Below are positions 9,083-18,207 of a stretch of 64,000 bases of DNA, one piece after another. The notes beneath the pieces were generated by a model that ran no database searches, had not been told where the DNA came from, and worked only from the letters and a program-made list of their open reading frames with translations. The translations under genes were made by a program, and so were the position numbers. Numbering within the stretch: the stretch's first letter is position 1; every line of letters starts with the position of its first letter. The stretch is from an uncultured bacterium. GTDB taxonomy: Bacteria > Bacteroidota > Rhodothermia > Rhodothermales > UBA10348. The DNA lies in contig CALSQR010000001.1 in assembly GCA_943788505.1 (NCBI GenBank), positions 744,001 to 808,000 on the forward strand, given 5' to 3'.

Positions 9083-10150
9083 GTGAAGAAAGATCTACAA
9101 CGCCTTATCGCAGTTCTGGCTCTGATCCTTGTCGTGGTCGGACTGGCGGGGTATGACCTGTTTCTACGATCGGCTACACCGGAATTCGAGGGCGAGCTGG
9201 GCGTAAATATCCATCCCGATACAACTCCCGCTGATGTTGCCGAGCGTTTAATTGAAGCTGGTATTCTGGAGAATGGTAGTGGATTTCATTGGCTTGCGCG
9301 CCTCACTGGATGGGGTGATCAAATCAAAGTGGGTCACTACGAATTTGAAGCAGGCGTATCGAATAAGGAGATCTTGGATGTCCTTCGCAGGGGATTACAG
9401 GAACCCGTCCATGTGCGTATTCCGCCAGGGACGAGAAAAGAACGCATGATTAGGTCGATGGCATCAGAAATGGCCTTCACAGAAGAAGAACTAACTGCCG
9501 TTTTTTCGGACGTTAGCCTCGCTACAGAGCTACAGACCGACACGACCCACTTGTGGGCCTTCATGGTACCGGACACCTACTTCTTCTATTGGCTGACTAA
9601 ACCTGAAGACGTAGTTCGCCGTGTCAAGAACCGCTATGATGGGCTGATTGCCTCGGCTGTGGATTCTCTTGGCACCCTACCGCTAGATCTGTCCGCAGAT
9701 GAAGTCGTCAGGATGGCCGGAATCGTGGAATGGGAAACGGCCCATGTGCCCGAAAAACCAACCGTAGCGGGTGTCTATTACAATCGGATCAAGAATGGAT
9801 GGCGCCTAGACGCAGACCCAACTGTGCAATATGCCGTTATGAAGTTAGAAGGTGACAAACGGCGTCTATTCTTCAAGGACTATGACCTGAACCACCCGTA
9901 TAACACCTATCGTCGGCGTGGACTTCCACCGGGACCCATTACAAATCCGACAGCAAGTTCAATACAATCGGTCTTGTATCCAGCAGACCATCGGTATTTC
10001 TTTTTTGTTGCCACGGGCGAGGGTACACACATCTTCAGTCGTACGCTGGCTGAGCACCGACGAAATGCCCAGAGTTACTACAGAGTTATGCGCGAAAAGC
10101 GCGCAGCAGCTGCGGCGGCAGAAGCTGCAGCAGAGGCTACATCCGAATAA
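9083..10150 (+). CDS. mltG: Endolytic murein transglycosylase MltG
   Basis: MltG cuts nascent peptidoglycan glycan strands at the inner membrane and may set their length. The gene starts with GTG. An N-terminal anchor (about 8-27) is followed by a LysM-like part with IHPDTTPADVAERLIEAGIL and VGHYEFEAGVSNKEIL. The YceG core follows, with MVPDTYFF, MAGIVEWETA (acidic residues 216 and 218, the region of the catalytic Glu), RLDADPTVQYA, NTYRRRGLPPGPITNP and the C-terminal HIFSRTLAEHRRNAQSY. The tail is Ala/Glu rich. Its 355 residues fit the family. It is 70 bases after the chorismate mutase gene. Confidence 0.95.
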   Translation: MKKDLQRLIAVLALILVVVGLAGYDLFLRSATPEFEGELGVNIHPDTTPADVAERLIEAGILENGSGFHWLARLTGWGDQIKVGHYEFEAGVSNKEILDVLRRGLQEPVHVRIPPGTRKERMIRSMASEMAFTEEELTAVFSDVSLATELQTDTTHLWAFMVPDTYFFYWLTKPEDVVRRVKNRYDGLIASAVDSLGTLPLDLSADEVVRMAGIVEWETAHVPEKPTVAGVYYNRIKNGWRLDADPTVQYAVMKLEGDKRRLFFKDYDLNHPYNTYRRRGLPPGPITNPTASSIQSVLYPADHRYFFFVATGEGTHIFSRTLAEHRRNAQSYYRVMREKRAAAAAAEAAAEATSE

Positions 10151-10174
10151 CCGACTTCTAGACGTTCGCACCGC

Positions 10175-10741
10175 CTAGAAAAAGCTGAAGACAAGAATTC
10201 TGATCAGGATCAGTCCAAGAGAGGCACCAATCAGGAAAGAAAGCGCGTAAAAAGCCTGCCTGCCCTCCGGAACCGTCAAAAAGTGAATAGCCGTTCCATG
10301 TAGCACAGTAGTTGCCGCTAGCATTAGCCAGAGTTCCTCAAATGGCCCTGGTGGCTGAATAAGCTTCAGCACTATCAACGCAGGGCCGACAATGCATAGC
10401 GCGAAAAATAATAGGAATAGCACCATCATTGCGGGCAACAAAGCAAGACGGGACGGCTTTTTGCCAACCACTTGCTCAACGAAGTTGCAAAAAGCCATGT
10501 TATAAGAATACGCCAAGGCCGTCAAAGGCAGCATTCCGAGTCCAATAACGGGGACGATCTCGGCGGAAGTACGATCATATCCCTGACCCACCAAGAACCA
10601 AATAGCCAGGCCTAATTGACTACCCCACAATAAAGCCATGCCAGGCAGAAGCCTGCTCTTGATCATCGATGAGAGGGGTTGTTGTGACATGTAGACAAGG
10701 TACGCTACCGTTAAAATATTGTGTGACATAGAGTCATTCAT
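10175..10741 (-). CDS. Hypothetical integral membrane protein
   Basis: This 188-residue protein has about five hydrophobic segments: LLPGMALLWGSQLGLAIWFLV, IVPVIGLGMLPLTALAYSY, LLPAMMVLFLLFFALCIVGP, LWLMLAATTVLHGTAIHFL and FYALSFLIGASLGLILIRIL. The spacing loosely resembles Yip1-type membrane proteins, but I cannot fix a family. Several ATGs lie in the first 26 codons, so the start is uncertain. It converges with mltG with only 24 bases between them and is divergent from the cytochrome gene. No function is inferred. Confidence 0.6.
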   Translation of the reverse strand: MNDSMSHNILTVAYLVYMSQQPLSSMIKSRLLPGMALLWGSQLGLAIWFLVGQGYDRTSAEIVPVIGLGMLPLTALAYSYNMAFCNFVEQVVGKKPSRLALLPAMMVLFLLFFALCIVGPALIVLKLIQPPGPFEELWLMLAATTVLHGTAIHFLTVPEGRQAFYALSFLIGASLGLILIRILVFSFF

Positions 10742-10950
10742 CTACATAAGAATCCATTTCCCATTGGATTTTTTTAGTAGATAGGGATTCCCTCACAGCG
10801 CGAACGGATGGCATCCTACCATGTCCAGATAGATCATCCTGCACAAAAGGGGACATACCTGACCGATCTTAGGGTTGGAAATGAATATTCGGTGGGACTA
10901 ATCTTGGCCGCACCGCACATCGATCAGCACATCACCTGCTGAGGTACGTT

Positions 10951-11556
10951 ATGAGAACAGTACAGGCCCCTAGAGACCATCAGGAGCATATCAATCATCC
11001 TCTGCGGTTCTTTGCCTTCACACTGATAGTGCTCATACTAGCCATGCTGATAATGGCATCATCGCAATTATCCCCACGTCCAGTGGATGGAAAAGAGGTC
11101 TTTGATCGAGTTTGCACTACGTGCCACCAAATTGATCCACCTGCGGCAATGATGGCGAAGATGCAGTCAGCCGACTCTGACTCAATGAGCGCAGAAACAG
11201 CCGCGGATAAGCCGATCGCTCCTCCTATGAAAATGATCGCATCTCGCTATTTGGCGGCTCATGAAACAGAGGCTGAGGCAGCTGCCAGTATCCGATCATG
11301 GCTAGAAGGCCCCAGTGAAGAAAAATCACTAATGCCAGCCATGGCTATAGCAGAACACGGCCTCATGCCCCCTGTCAACTTGACCGAGGAAGAACGCAAT
11401 GCTGTCGCTTCTTACGTCTTGACCCTAGGCTCCTCAGACATGCAATCGATGATGCAAGGCATGATGAATGGTAAGCATGGTGGCATGAAAGGGATGAAGC
11501 CTGACTCGACAAAAGGCAACATGAAGGGTATGGGCAAAATGAAGCACAACAACTAA
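10951..11556 (+). CDS. Membrane-anchored c-type cytochrome with Met/His-rich tail
   Basis: This 201-residue protein has one N-terminal membrane anchor (about 18-37) and a single c-heme motif CTTCH with C55, C58 and H59. The likely distal Met is in LMPPVNLTEEERNAVASYVL, the usual helix of class I cytochromes. Two parts are unusual. There is a Met-rich insertion between the heme motif and that helix (AMMAKMQSADSDSMSA), and a C-terminal tail of about 40 residues made mostly of Met, Lys, Gly and His (MQGMMNGKHGGMKGMK). Such tails resemble copper-handling sequences. The gene stands alone. A role in electron transfer or copper handling is inference. Confidence 0.8.
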   Translation: MRTVQAPRDHQEHINHPLRFFAFTLIVLILAMLIMASSQLSPRPVDGKEVFDRVCTTCHQIDPPAAMMAKMQSADSDSMSAETAADKPIAPPMKMIASRYLAAHETEAEAAASIRSWLEGPSEEKSLMPAMAIAEHGLMPPVNLTEEERNAVASYVLTLGSSDMQSMMQGMMNGKHGGMKGMKPDSTKGNMKGMGKMKHNN

Positions 11557-11627
11557 GCTCATTGCCCTCCTTCTGATCGCAGTTGCGATCGAAAATGAAC
11601 TAATCACCCGTTGCCCATACACAGATC

Positions 11628-11660
11628 GGCCGGGCCAGCTCATTCTGAGCTGGCCCGGCC
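11628..11660. terminator. Long GC-rich hairpin between convergent genes
   Basis: There is a perfect 15-bp inverted repeat, GGCCGGGCCAGCTCA at 11628-11642 pairing with 11646-11660 around TTC. It lies between the convergent cytochrome and porin genes and could end transcription both ways. Neither side has a strong T tract. Confidence 0.6.
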
Positions 11661-11706
11661 GTCATATTTCGTGCAGCCATCAGGCTACATATCCTGAATC
11701 GCTCGG

Positions 11707-13269
11707 TCAGAAGCCGTACGAGAATCCGATCTGGAAACGAGACCGGGTCACTTCTTCGAGCATGTAAGGTGCGTCCGTAACGTCGATATAAAGATCCGTA
11801 CGGTCATCAAAGCTCTCTTGCATCCAGGCGATGTCAATACCCATACGGTCATTTAGACGATATCCGAGCCCGAGGGATGCAACATCGCGTTTGCGGTCAA
11901 CGGTTGGAAAGCCCTCTCCACGAAAATCCTGTGTCGATCGAGCGTCCGGATACCTACCAAAGCCGGCTCTCACCTGCCAATCGGCTACATCGTAACTCGC
12001 TGCTAAACGGATATTCAATACAGATTCAAGGGAGTTACGGATTTCAAGGTTTTCGGCCTTGAAATCATAATCATTGGCATCGAATTCCATCTGTGACCAG
12101 TCCAGCCACTCTACATCACCCATAACGGCTAGATTGCCGACAGAATAGCTTGCTCCCGCACTCAGTTTCCACGGTGTTTTAAGCGTGTAATCAAAAGAGC
12201 CTGAAGCCGCATTTTGCCCCGATGCGTCGCCGTAGGAGTAGAAGTCTCCATTGTCGAACTCTGTTTCGAGATAGGTTGAATAGGACTCTTCGATGGCGTA
12301 ATAGGTCGGTGTTTCTATGGTTGCGCCAACACGGATATTTTCATCCGGCTGCGCAGACACTCCAAAGCGAGCATTCACACCAACAATGTCAGTCCTTAGC
12401 TCCTCTGAAAAATAGAGGTGAGCAAAGTCCGTAGTTCCGCCCGTTCCATCATTGTCGTTTAGATAGTCATCTTCCTCCAAAACGCGGAAGCGTTCAAAAC
12501 TCCCAACTGGAATATTGAGAGAGAACCCAACCATAACATCTTTTGCAGCTTCAGCTGCGCCACCAAAGTTTAACTCGTACATCTTCCCTGTATCCTCGAC
12601 AAATCCGAACTGAGCAACAGTTCCATAGGAAACGGCAGGTAGAAACGGCACGTTTTCTCCAGCAGCGAGTAACCCGCCATCGAGATCAATCGCATACGTT
12701 TCAAAGGCTATAAAAGAGAGAGGACGGGAGAACTCTGGAAAAACGCCACCATCTCCGTCATCAACCAATTCAAATTCACCCGAGAACGGCATGAAGTAGT
12801 CCGTTACGGAATTAGAGCCATTGTCACCATCAAATGACATCGTTCTATTCCATGACATTACTTCGGAAACAGATGCCCCTAGAACTATAGACCCTTGGGA
12901 TGTCGGTGCCTTAAATAGGTAGGATAGACTTCCCAAACCCGACTCGCTGAACTCGTCTTCGATCGACGTACTGACTCCAGGAGCATTGAAATTCCCTTTG
13001 TCACTTGTTACTCCGCTAGCAAACGATCCTGCCGCCGTCGAACGTTCCGCCCAGCCAAGTCCAGCCGGGTTAGAAAAGAACGCGGAGGCATCCATCACAC
13101 CCGCAACGCCCGTTCCGGCTAGACCCATATTACGAGCCGTCAAACCGGGGGTCCGGTCAGCCAGTCTAAGAGCATCATCACCAGTCTGGGCTGAAGCCGA
13201 CATTGGTGCACTATGAAGTAACAGGAAAGCTAGCAGAAAGAAACCTGCATGCAACGTCATTTTTTTCAT
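11707..13269 (-). CDS. FadL/OMPP1-family outer-membrane protein
   Basis: This is a 520-residue beta-barrel of the FadL/TodX group, which takes hydrophobic compounds such as long-chain fatty acids through the outer membrane. A signal peptide ends MSASAQ. The mature N terminus has the family hallmark: TARNMGLAGTGVAGVMDASAFFSNPAGLGW, a variant of the GxxG...NPAGL region, given here only to point to residues 45-75. Alternating strands follow and the protein ends in RSRFQIGFSYGF, a C-terminal aromatic residue typical of barrel insertion. A duplicated 19-bp repeat lies 32-69 bases upstream of the ATG. It is not next to fatty-acid catabolism genes, so the ligand is unknown. Confidence 0.85.
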   Translation of the reverse strand: MKKMTLHAGFFLLAFLLLHSAPMSASAQTGDDALRLADRTPGLTARNMGLAGTGVAGVMDASAFFSNPAGLGWAERSTAAGSFASGVTSDKGNFNAPGVSTSIEDEFSESGLGSLSYLFKAPTSQGSIVLGASVSEVMSWNRTMSFDGDNGSNSVTDYFMPFSGEFELVDDGDGGVFPEFSRPLSFIAFETYAIDLDGGLLAAGENVPFLPAVSYGTVAQFGFVEDTGKMYELNFGGAAEAAKDVMVGFSLNIPVGSFERFRVLEEDDYLNDNDGTGGTTDFAHLYFSEELRTDIVGVNARFGVSAQPDENIRVGATIETPTYYAIEESYSTYLETEFDNGDFYSYGDASGQNAASGSFDYTLKTPWKLSAGASYSVGNLAVMGDVEWLDWSQMEFDANDYDFKAENLEIRNSLESVLNIRLAASYDVADWQVRAGFGRYPDARSTQDFRGEGFPTVDRKRDVASLGLGYRLNDRMGIDIAWMQESFDDRTDLYIDVTDAPYMLEEVTRSRFQIGFSYGF

Positions 13270-13300
13270 GTCTGGACGCCTCTATAACAGCGATGTAAAG

Positions 13301-13338
13301 TTTGAATTAGATGCACGTATTTGAATTAGATGCACGTA
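13301..13338. repeat. Perfect 19-bp tandem direct repeat upstream of the porin gene
   Basis: TTTGAATTAGATGCACGTA occurs at 13301-13319 and again, without a gap, at 13320-13338. It is 32-69 bases before the porin ATG on the minus strand, where a promoter or operator would lie. It may be two sites for one regulator or a recent small duplication. Confidence 0.8.
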
Positions 13339-13437
13339 CGACCCGCCAGCAGAATGCCGGCCGCGTGAAAACGTATCGGATGAAAGCGTTGCCTTGACGA
13401 ATTGAGCCTAGCCCGGAGACTACGAGGCGGCGCACTA

Positions 13438-14652
13438 TCAGTTGTTACGTCCAGAGCGGGAGGAAGAACTTTTTGAGCTCGATCCGGACGAGCGGTTGCT
13501 ACTTCCAGAGGAACGTGCACCCGAAGAACGGCTGCTACTTCCTGAAGAGCGAGCACCCGAAGAACGACTACTGCTTCCTGAAGAGCGAGCACCTGAGGAA
13601 CGGCTACTGCTTCCTGTAGATCTGCTAGTTGATGTCCGTCGCGTTGAACTGCTTGATTTCCCTGCGCTTGATGGCCTAGTACCTACCCTGGTAGTCGAAC
13701 GACTTGGAACGGCTCGGCTTCCGGTGCTAGAACCAGCCCTTCGTGCCGTGCTGCTTCTTGGTCGCGTTGTCCGTGTTGATCGCGTAACAGATCGAGTAGC
13801 TGGCGACGACGTTCTAGTGGCACTCGTGCGGGAGGCACCCGTAGTCACCCGACTCGTGCGTGAACCTGAATCATTGAGTACGCTACGCGAACGACGATCA
13901 TCGGACGTTTTAGAAGCGCCATTCGCACCACCCGTATTAACAATAGAACGCGTTCCAAACGTATCGGTGGATGAATTGATTGCTCCCCTTGAACCCACAA
14001 GAGCATCGGCACTTCGTCCACCACGAGTTTCTCCACCCCGACTAGTCAGAGCACTTCTGGCCATGGTAGATCCACGAGGGGTGTTATTCGTGCCACGAGC
14101 TACGGATACAGCGCTAGTTGAGCCACCATACCATGCGTAGGATGGGTAGTGAGAATAGGGACGATGATATCCACCGTATCCAAAGCTGTACGGGCTGTAA
14201 TTATTATATCCGAAACCTAGACCATAGTAGGGTGCTCCCCAGTATCGGGTCCCGAAACCGAATCCGAGAGTGAAAGACGAATAACCATAAGAGGGACTGC
14301 AATACATGATGTCCCAGCAGTAGCCCCCGCCCAAATAGGGATCATAGAAGCTATCAAAGTAGCGCGCATATCCGTACGGGCGGTGATAGTACCAATCGTA
14401 TTCGTCATAGACTTCTTCCTCTACATACCCATCTTCATAGTACTTACGAACGAGTACATCGCCATCGTCACCGTAGTCTACGACCATTTGGTCTATCCCA
14501 TCATGGGGTGCGTCTATGATTGCCAACTGGCTATAGCAGCCCGTCAAACCGACCATGAAAACAACAAGGAATGCCAGCATTGGCAGCCTTAAGATGATCG
14601 GAAGTCCACTTTGTTTTCTAGTGGTAGACGTGAGCAGCTGTGTGGCCTGCAT
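13438..14652 (-). CDS. Ser/Arg-repeat lipoprotein
   Basis: This 404-residue low-complexity protein has a long N-terminal region, a hydrophobic stretch LPMLAFLVVFMVGLTGC with a good lipobox, an acidic segment (YEDGYVEEEVYDEYDWYY), a Tyr/Gly-rich middle (about 85-180) and a Ser/Arg/Thr-rich C-terminal half. The end carries three tandem 12-residue units of the form SSGARSSGSSSR. The very basic tail could bind nucleic acid, polysaccharide or anionic lipid. I do not recognise a family. It may be a surface or matrix lipoprotein. The opposite strand has a long mirror frame caused by the repeats. Repeat number may vary between strains. Confidence 0.65.
   Translation of the reverse strand: MQATQLLTSTTRKQSGLPIILRLPMLAFLVVFMVGLTGCYSQLAIIDAPHDGIDQMVVDYGDDGDVLVRKYYEDGYVEEEVYDEYDWYYHRPYGYARYFDSFYDPYLGGGYCWDIMYCSPSYGYSSFTLGFGFGTRYWGAPYYGLGFGYNNYSPYSFGYGGYHRPYSHYPSYAWYGGSTSAVSVARGTNNTPRGSTMARSALTSRGGETRGGRSADALVGSRGAINSSTDTFGTRSIVNTGGANGASKTSDDRRSRSVLNDSGSRTSRVTTGASRTSATRTSSPATRSVTRSTRTTRPRSSTARRAGSSTGSRAVPSRSTTRVGTRPSSAGKSSSSTRRTSTSRSTGSSSRSSGARSSGSSSRSSGARSSGSSSRSSGARSSGSSNRSSGSSSKSSSSRSGRNN
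13493..13620. repeat. 36-bp tandem repeats inside the lipoprotein gene
   Basis: There are three contiguous 36-bp units (13493-13528, 13529-13564, 13565-13600) and a partial fourth up to about 13620. They differ at only a few bases. The length is a multiple of three, so gain or loss of a unit changes protein length by 12 residues without a frameshift. Confidence 0.85.
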
Positions 14653-15104
14653 CGTGGTGTCCCTCTTGTGGTCTGGCTTCGTCCGGATATCCGGTATGTA
14701 GGAATAATCCCCTGCCGGGCTATATCTGTCATATCGAGGAATGTTTCCTCTTACATAGCCGCCGCAAGCGGGGAAATCGAAACACGGAAGCCCTTTTTCT
14801 GCCTCTCCAGATTCAAGGACGCTCTAAGCATCCGATGGTCTGGACCAAGAGGCTCCTGTGTTCAGTGAAAACTGGGGCAAATACCCTGCCGAGTTGTGTC
14901 CGGCTCGTTAAAGCGGTGTATATATCCGCAAACTGACTGCTATTGTGGGCGGTTGGGGCCTGAGGTGTCGCACAGTGTACACACCCATGTACACTACCGC
15001 GCTTAGGTTCCGATTCCCGAGAACGGATTCCGAGGTTGGCTGTTATTCAGGCACCTTTGAGCAATACCCGTGTTGTCCTTTTCATCAATCCGACCCTTCC
15101 GCAG
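14653..15104. other. Intergenic region between the lipoprotein gene and proS
   Basis: This is 452 bases between divergent genes, expected to hold both promoters. I see a 7-bp palindrome, GTGTACA at 14975-14981 paired with TGTACAC at 14988-14994, about 110 bases before the proS ATG. I see no tRNA-like fold or riboswitch that I can name. An open frame reaching back to 15036 in the proS frame lacks family similarity. Confidence 0.5.
14975..14994. promoter_or_regulatory. Palindrome upstream of proS
   Basis: There is a perfect 7-bp inverted repeat with a 6-base spacer (GTGTACA, CACCCA, TGTACAC). It resembles an operator for a dimeric regulator. It has no T tract and is far from the preceding gene end, so it is not a terminator. 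Confidence 0.35.
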
Positions 15105-16577
15105 ATGGCCGAAGCTATAACCCCCCGCGCTACCGACTACTCACAGTGGTATCTGGATGTCATTAAAAGTGCTAAACTGGCCGATTACTCGCCGGTACGT
15201 GGCTGTATGATCATCCGACCGAACGGCTATGCACTATGGGAAAACATGCAGGCGGCACTGGATGGCATGTTCAAGGAAACAGGTCATGAAAATGCCTATT
15301 TCCCCATTTTCATTCCGCAGTCGTTCTTGGCTAAGGAAGCCGATCACGTCGAAGGGTTTGCTAAGGAATGCGCGGTCGTTACGCACTCTCGCCTAAAAGT
15401 TGATGACGAGCATGGTTTGATTGCCGATCCAGATTCTAAGCTGGAGGAAAACCTGATTGTTCGCCCCACGTCGGAAACCATTATCTGGGATACCTACAGT
15501 AGATGGATTCAGTCCTGGCGAGATCTACCTATCCTGATGAACCAGTGGGCTAATGTCGTGCGCTGGGAAATGCGTACGCGGCTCTTCCTTCGGACGATGG
15601 AGTTTCTCTGGCAAGAGGGCCATACTGCCCATGCCACAGAGCAAGAAGCTGTGGACGAAACACTGACTATTCTGGATATCTATGCCAAGTTTGCCGAAGA
15701 ATACATGGCCGTACCGGTCATTAAAGGAGTAAAGACAGCCTCCGAGCGGTTTGCAGGAGCCGTTGAGACGTACTGCATCGAAGCCCTAATGCAGGACGGC
15801 AAAGCGCTTCAGGCTGGTACCTCTCACTTCCTGGGGCAGAATTTTGCGAAAGCCTTTGATTGTAAATTCCAGAATAAAGACAATGAGCTGGAATACGTTT
15901 GGGCTACGTCTTGGGGTGTGTCTACTCGCCTCATCGGAGCGTTGATCATGATCCACTCGGATGATCAGGGACTTATTCTACCGCCTCGCCTAGCGCCCAA
16001 GCAGGTAGCACTCGTGCCGATTTACCGCAAAGATGAAGATATGCAGGTTGTGTTGGCTGCGGCGGCTGAGATCGAAAAGGAGCTTAAAGCTGCTGGCATT
16101 CGCATCTTTGTCGATGACCGCGACGGATTCCGTCCGGGCTGGAAGTTTAATGAGTACGAAGTTCAAGGCGTCCCTATCCGGCTTGCCCTCGGGCCCCGCG
16201 ACGTTGCCAACGGAACAGTTGAGGTAGCTCGTCGGGATACGGGTGAGAAACAGAGTATGTCCCGCGAGGGTCTTGCTGATTCAATTGCTGAACTGCTTGA
16301 ATCTGTACAGCAAGGTCTTTTTGACAGCGCTTTAGCTCATCGCGAGGAAAACACGCGGTCGACAGATTCTTACGATGAGTTCAAACAGATTCTAGATGAG
16401 AAAGGTGGCTTTGTAAGCATGCACTGGGACGGTACGGCAGAGACCGAACTACGAATCAAGGAAGAAACCAAAGCAACCATTCGCTGCATTCCACTGGAAG
16501 GATACGAGGAAGATGGAGTTGACCCTGTTTCCGGTCAGCCATCGAAAAGCCGCGTGCTCTTTGCTCGGGCCTATTGA
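15105..16577 (+). CDS. proS: Prolyl-tRNA synthetase, eukaryote/archaea type
   Basis: ProS charges tRNA-Pro with proline. The protein is the short class II form without the bacterial editing insertion: [21 protein letters not shown] at the N terminus, [20 protein letters not shown], motif 2 around [26 protein letters not shown] (residues about 150-175), and motif 3 near [20 protein letters not shown]. An anticodon-binding domain follows, and a C-terminal zinc-like domain ends RVLFARAY. I chose the ATG at 15105, since typical family members begin MAEAITPR. Length is 490 residues. This type is common in Bacteroidota. The gene is monocistronic and converges with the sulfatase. Confidence 0.95.
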   Translation: MAEAITPRATDYSQWYLDVIKSAKLADYSPVRGCMIIRPNGYALWENMQAALDGMFKETGHENAYFPIFIPQSFLAKEADHVEGFAKECAVVTHSRLKVDDEHGLIADPDSKLEENLIVRPTSETIIWDTYSRWIQSWRDLPILMNQWANVVRWEMRTRLFLRTMEFLWQEGHTAHATEQEAVDETLTILDIYAKFAEEYMAVPVIKGVKTASERFAGAVETYCIEALMQDGKALQAGTSHFLGQNFAKAFDCKFQNKDNELEYVWATSWGVSTRLIGALIMIHSDDQGLILPPRLAPKQVALVPIYRKDEDMQVVLAAAAEIEKELKAAGIRIFVDDRDGFRPGWKFNEYEVQGVPIRLALGPRDVANGTVEVARRDTGEKQSMSREGLADSIAELLESVQQGLFDSALAHREENTRSTDSYDEFKQILDEKGGFVSMHWDGTAETELRIKEETKATIRCIPLEGYEEDGVDPVSGQPSKSRVLFARAY

Positions 16578-16623
16578 TTTCCAACGGCGCATAGCGCCCA
16601 ACGCGGATGCCCTCTTTCGCGAA

Positions 16624-18144
16624 CTAATTACGTCCGTCTTCGAGCGTTGGCCAAACCGCCTCAATAAACTGAGGCTCCGTTGCCTCGCTGCCAATCCTGT
16701 CGGTCAGTTCGTCGCCAATGCGTGAACGAGCATCCTCAATGTGCGTCAACAACTCTTGGACTACGTCAGGATACGTCTGCGAAACATCCACCGATTCACT
16801 GGGGTCCGCTTCGAGGTCGTACAAGGCGATGCCGATGATGGCAGGACCGTACGCTCCCGGATGCCCGCCTTCACCGGGTGATCCTCCGTACTCCTCTAAA
16901 ATTGATGTATAAGTATGCGGCACATGGAGTTTCCACTTTCCTTTTCGCATCGAACGCAGCTGACCCGATCGATAGAAAAATAGAGGCCGATTCGCGTCTA
17001 ACTCACTCTTTCCGGTCAGAGCCGAGGCTAGGCTTGCGCCGTCAAAACGATCGCGTCCTTCAATACCCGCCAATTCCAAAACAGTCGGTAGCACGTCCAT
17101 CACGATGGCAGGCTCGTCGATGACCTGCCCCGCCAAAATCTGACCTGGCGCTCGAATCAACGCCGGCATCCGGACTCCTCCTTCGAACGTGGTAGCTTTC
17201 CCCTCGCGAAACGCCCCCTTTGTGCCGCCGTGATCTCCCATCAGAAGCCATGGCCCGTTGTCCGACGTGAAGACAACGATGGTGTGTTCGTCGAGACCCA
17301 ATTGGGCTAGTCTATCGAGAATGCGCCCGGTCGAGGCATCTACTTCTTCGATGACATCACCATAAAGCCCGCCTTCGCTTTCCCCTAGGAAGGGATCCGA
17401 TACCCAAAGCGGCACGTGCGGCATGGAATGAGCTAGATACAAGAAAAAGGGCTCATCCTTGTGCGTATCGATAAACCCCAGAGCTTCCTGCGTGTAGCGC
17501 TCTGTCAACAGACGCTGATCGGGCTCACGCTCAACGATAGTAGTATCCCGGAAAAGTGGTAATTCCGGCCACATCACGGCATACGATCGAGGGTTATTGA
17601 TCGAGCGAGGACTGTAATCGTTCGAATAAGGCAATCCAAACCAGCTCTCGAAACCATGATTGGTTGGCAAAAAGACGGGATTTGCTCCAAGGTGCCATTT
17701 GCCCACCATTCCCGTCCGGTACCCGACCTCGAGAAATATCTCAGCGGCCGTTTCCTCTGCCTCAGGTAGTCCGCGAAGTGTTCTAGGACTGATAACTTCT
17801 CTGACGCCTGCCTTCAGTGGGTATCGCCCGGTAAGCAGCGCGGCTCTTGACGGTGAACAAGCAGGGGTTGGCACATAGAAATTGGTGAACCTTGCGCCCT
17901 CTTCCCCCAACCTATCCAGACTGGGTGTGGCCCATCTTGAGGCTCCGTATGATGAGAGATCTGTGTAGCCCATGTCATCAGCAAAGATGACAATGACGTT
18001 GGGCCGCTCGTCAGCGCGGTTGGCTTCCGGTTCTCTAGCGCAGCCAGAAAACACCATTAAAATGATGACAAGCAAAACGGCTACAGCATACGTGCAGTAT
18101 GACCGATAAGCTAGACCTTGTTGATACGAAGAAGAAAACTGCAT
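16624..18144 (-). CDS. Arylsulfatase-family lipoprotein
   Basis: This 506-residue formylglycine-dependent sulfatase has the activation motif CSPSR with C96 at the position that becomes formylglycine, followed by AALLTGRYP. Metal-site segments include IVIFADDMGYTDLSSYG near residue 50 and FTSDNGPW with DHGGTKGAFREGK near 295-320. The N terminus has a hydrophobic segment and a lipobox, MVFSGC, so the enzyme is probably lipid-anchored. The substrate may be a sulfated polysaccharide or sulfate ester, but no neighbouring glycoside hydrolase helps to define it. The downstream glycosyltransferase gene is 63 bases upstream in transcription. An anaerobic or oxygen-dependent formylglycine-forming enzyme is not in the window. 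Confidence 0.9.
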   Translation of the reverse strand: MQFSSSYQQGLAYRSYCTYAVAVLLVIILMVFSGCAREPEANRADERPNVIVIFADDMGYTDLSSYGASRWATPSLDRLGEEGARFTNFYVPTPACSPSRAALLTGRYPLKAGVREVISPRTLRGLPEAEETAAEIFLEVGYRTGMVGKWHLGANPVFLPTNHGFESWFGLPYSNDYSPRSINNPRSYAVMWPELPLFRDTTIVEREPDQRLLTERYTQEALGFIDTHKDEPFFLYLAHSMPHVPLWVSDPFLGESEGGLYGDVIEEVDASTGRILDRLAQLGLDEHTIVVFTSDNGPWLLMGDHGGTKGAFREGKATTFEGGVRMPALIRAPGQILAGQVIDEPAIVMDVLPTVLELAGIEGRDRFDGASLASALTGKSELDANRPLFFYRSGQLRSMRKGKWKLHVPHTYTSILEEYGGSPGEGGHPGAYGPAIIGIALYDLEADPSESVDVSQTYPDVVQELLTHIEDARSRIGDELTDRIGSEATEPQFIEAVWPTLEDGRN

Positions 18145-18207
18145 GGCTCGCTTTCTGAGGTGACCATCAAGTAGCCACTATTGTGCCAAAACGGTAATGA
18201 GCACGAC

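Noticed and set aside
10753-10778. Inverted repeat AATCCA...TGGATT followed by T-run
   Set aside because: It has only a 6-bp stem and no plus-strand gene ends before it; it is more likely part of the divergent promoter region.
13493-13620. Possible CRISPR-like repeats
   Set aside because: Units are contiguous with no spacers and code for a protein repeat.
13442-14140. Plus-strand 232-residue frame with LLLPEERAPEER repeats
   Set aside because: It is the mirror of the Ser/Arg repeat lipoprotein gene; it has no signal, no start site and its repeats follow from the other strand's repeats.
16586-16598. Small hairpin GGCGC-ATA-GCGCC between proS and the sulfatase gene
   Set aside because: The stem is short and no T tract follows on either strand.
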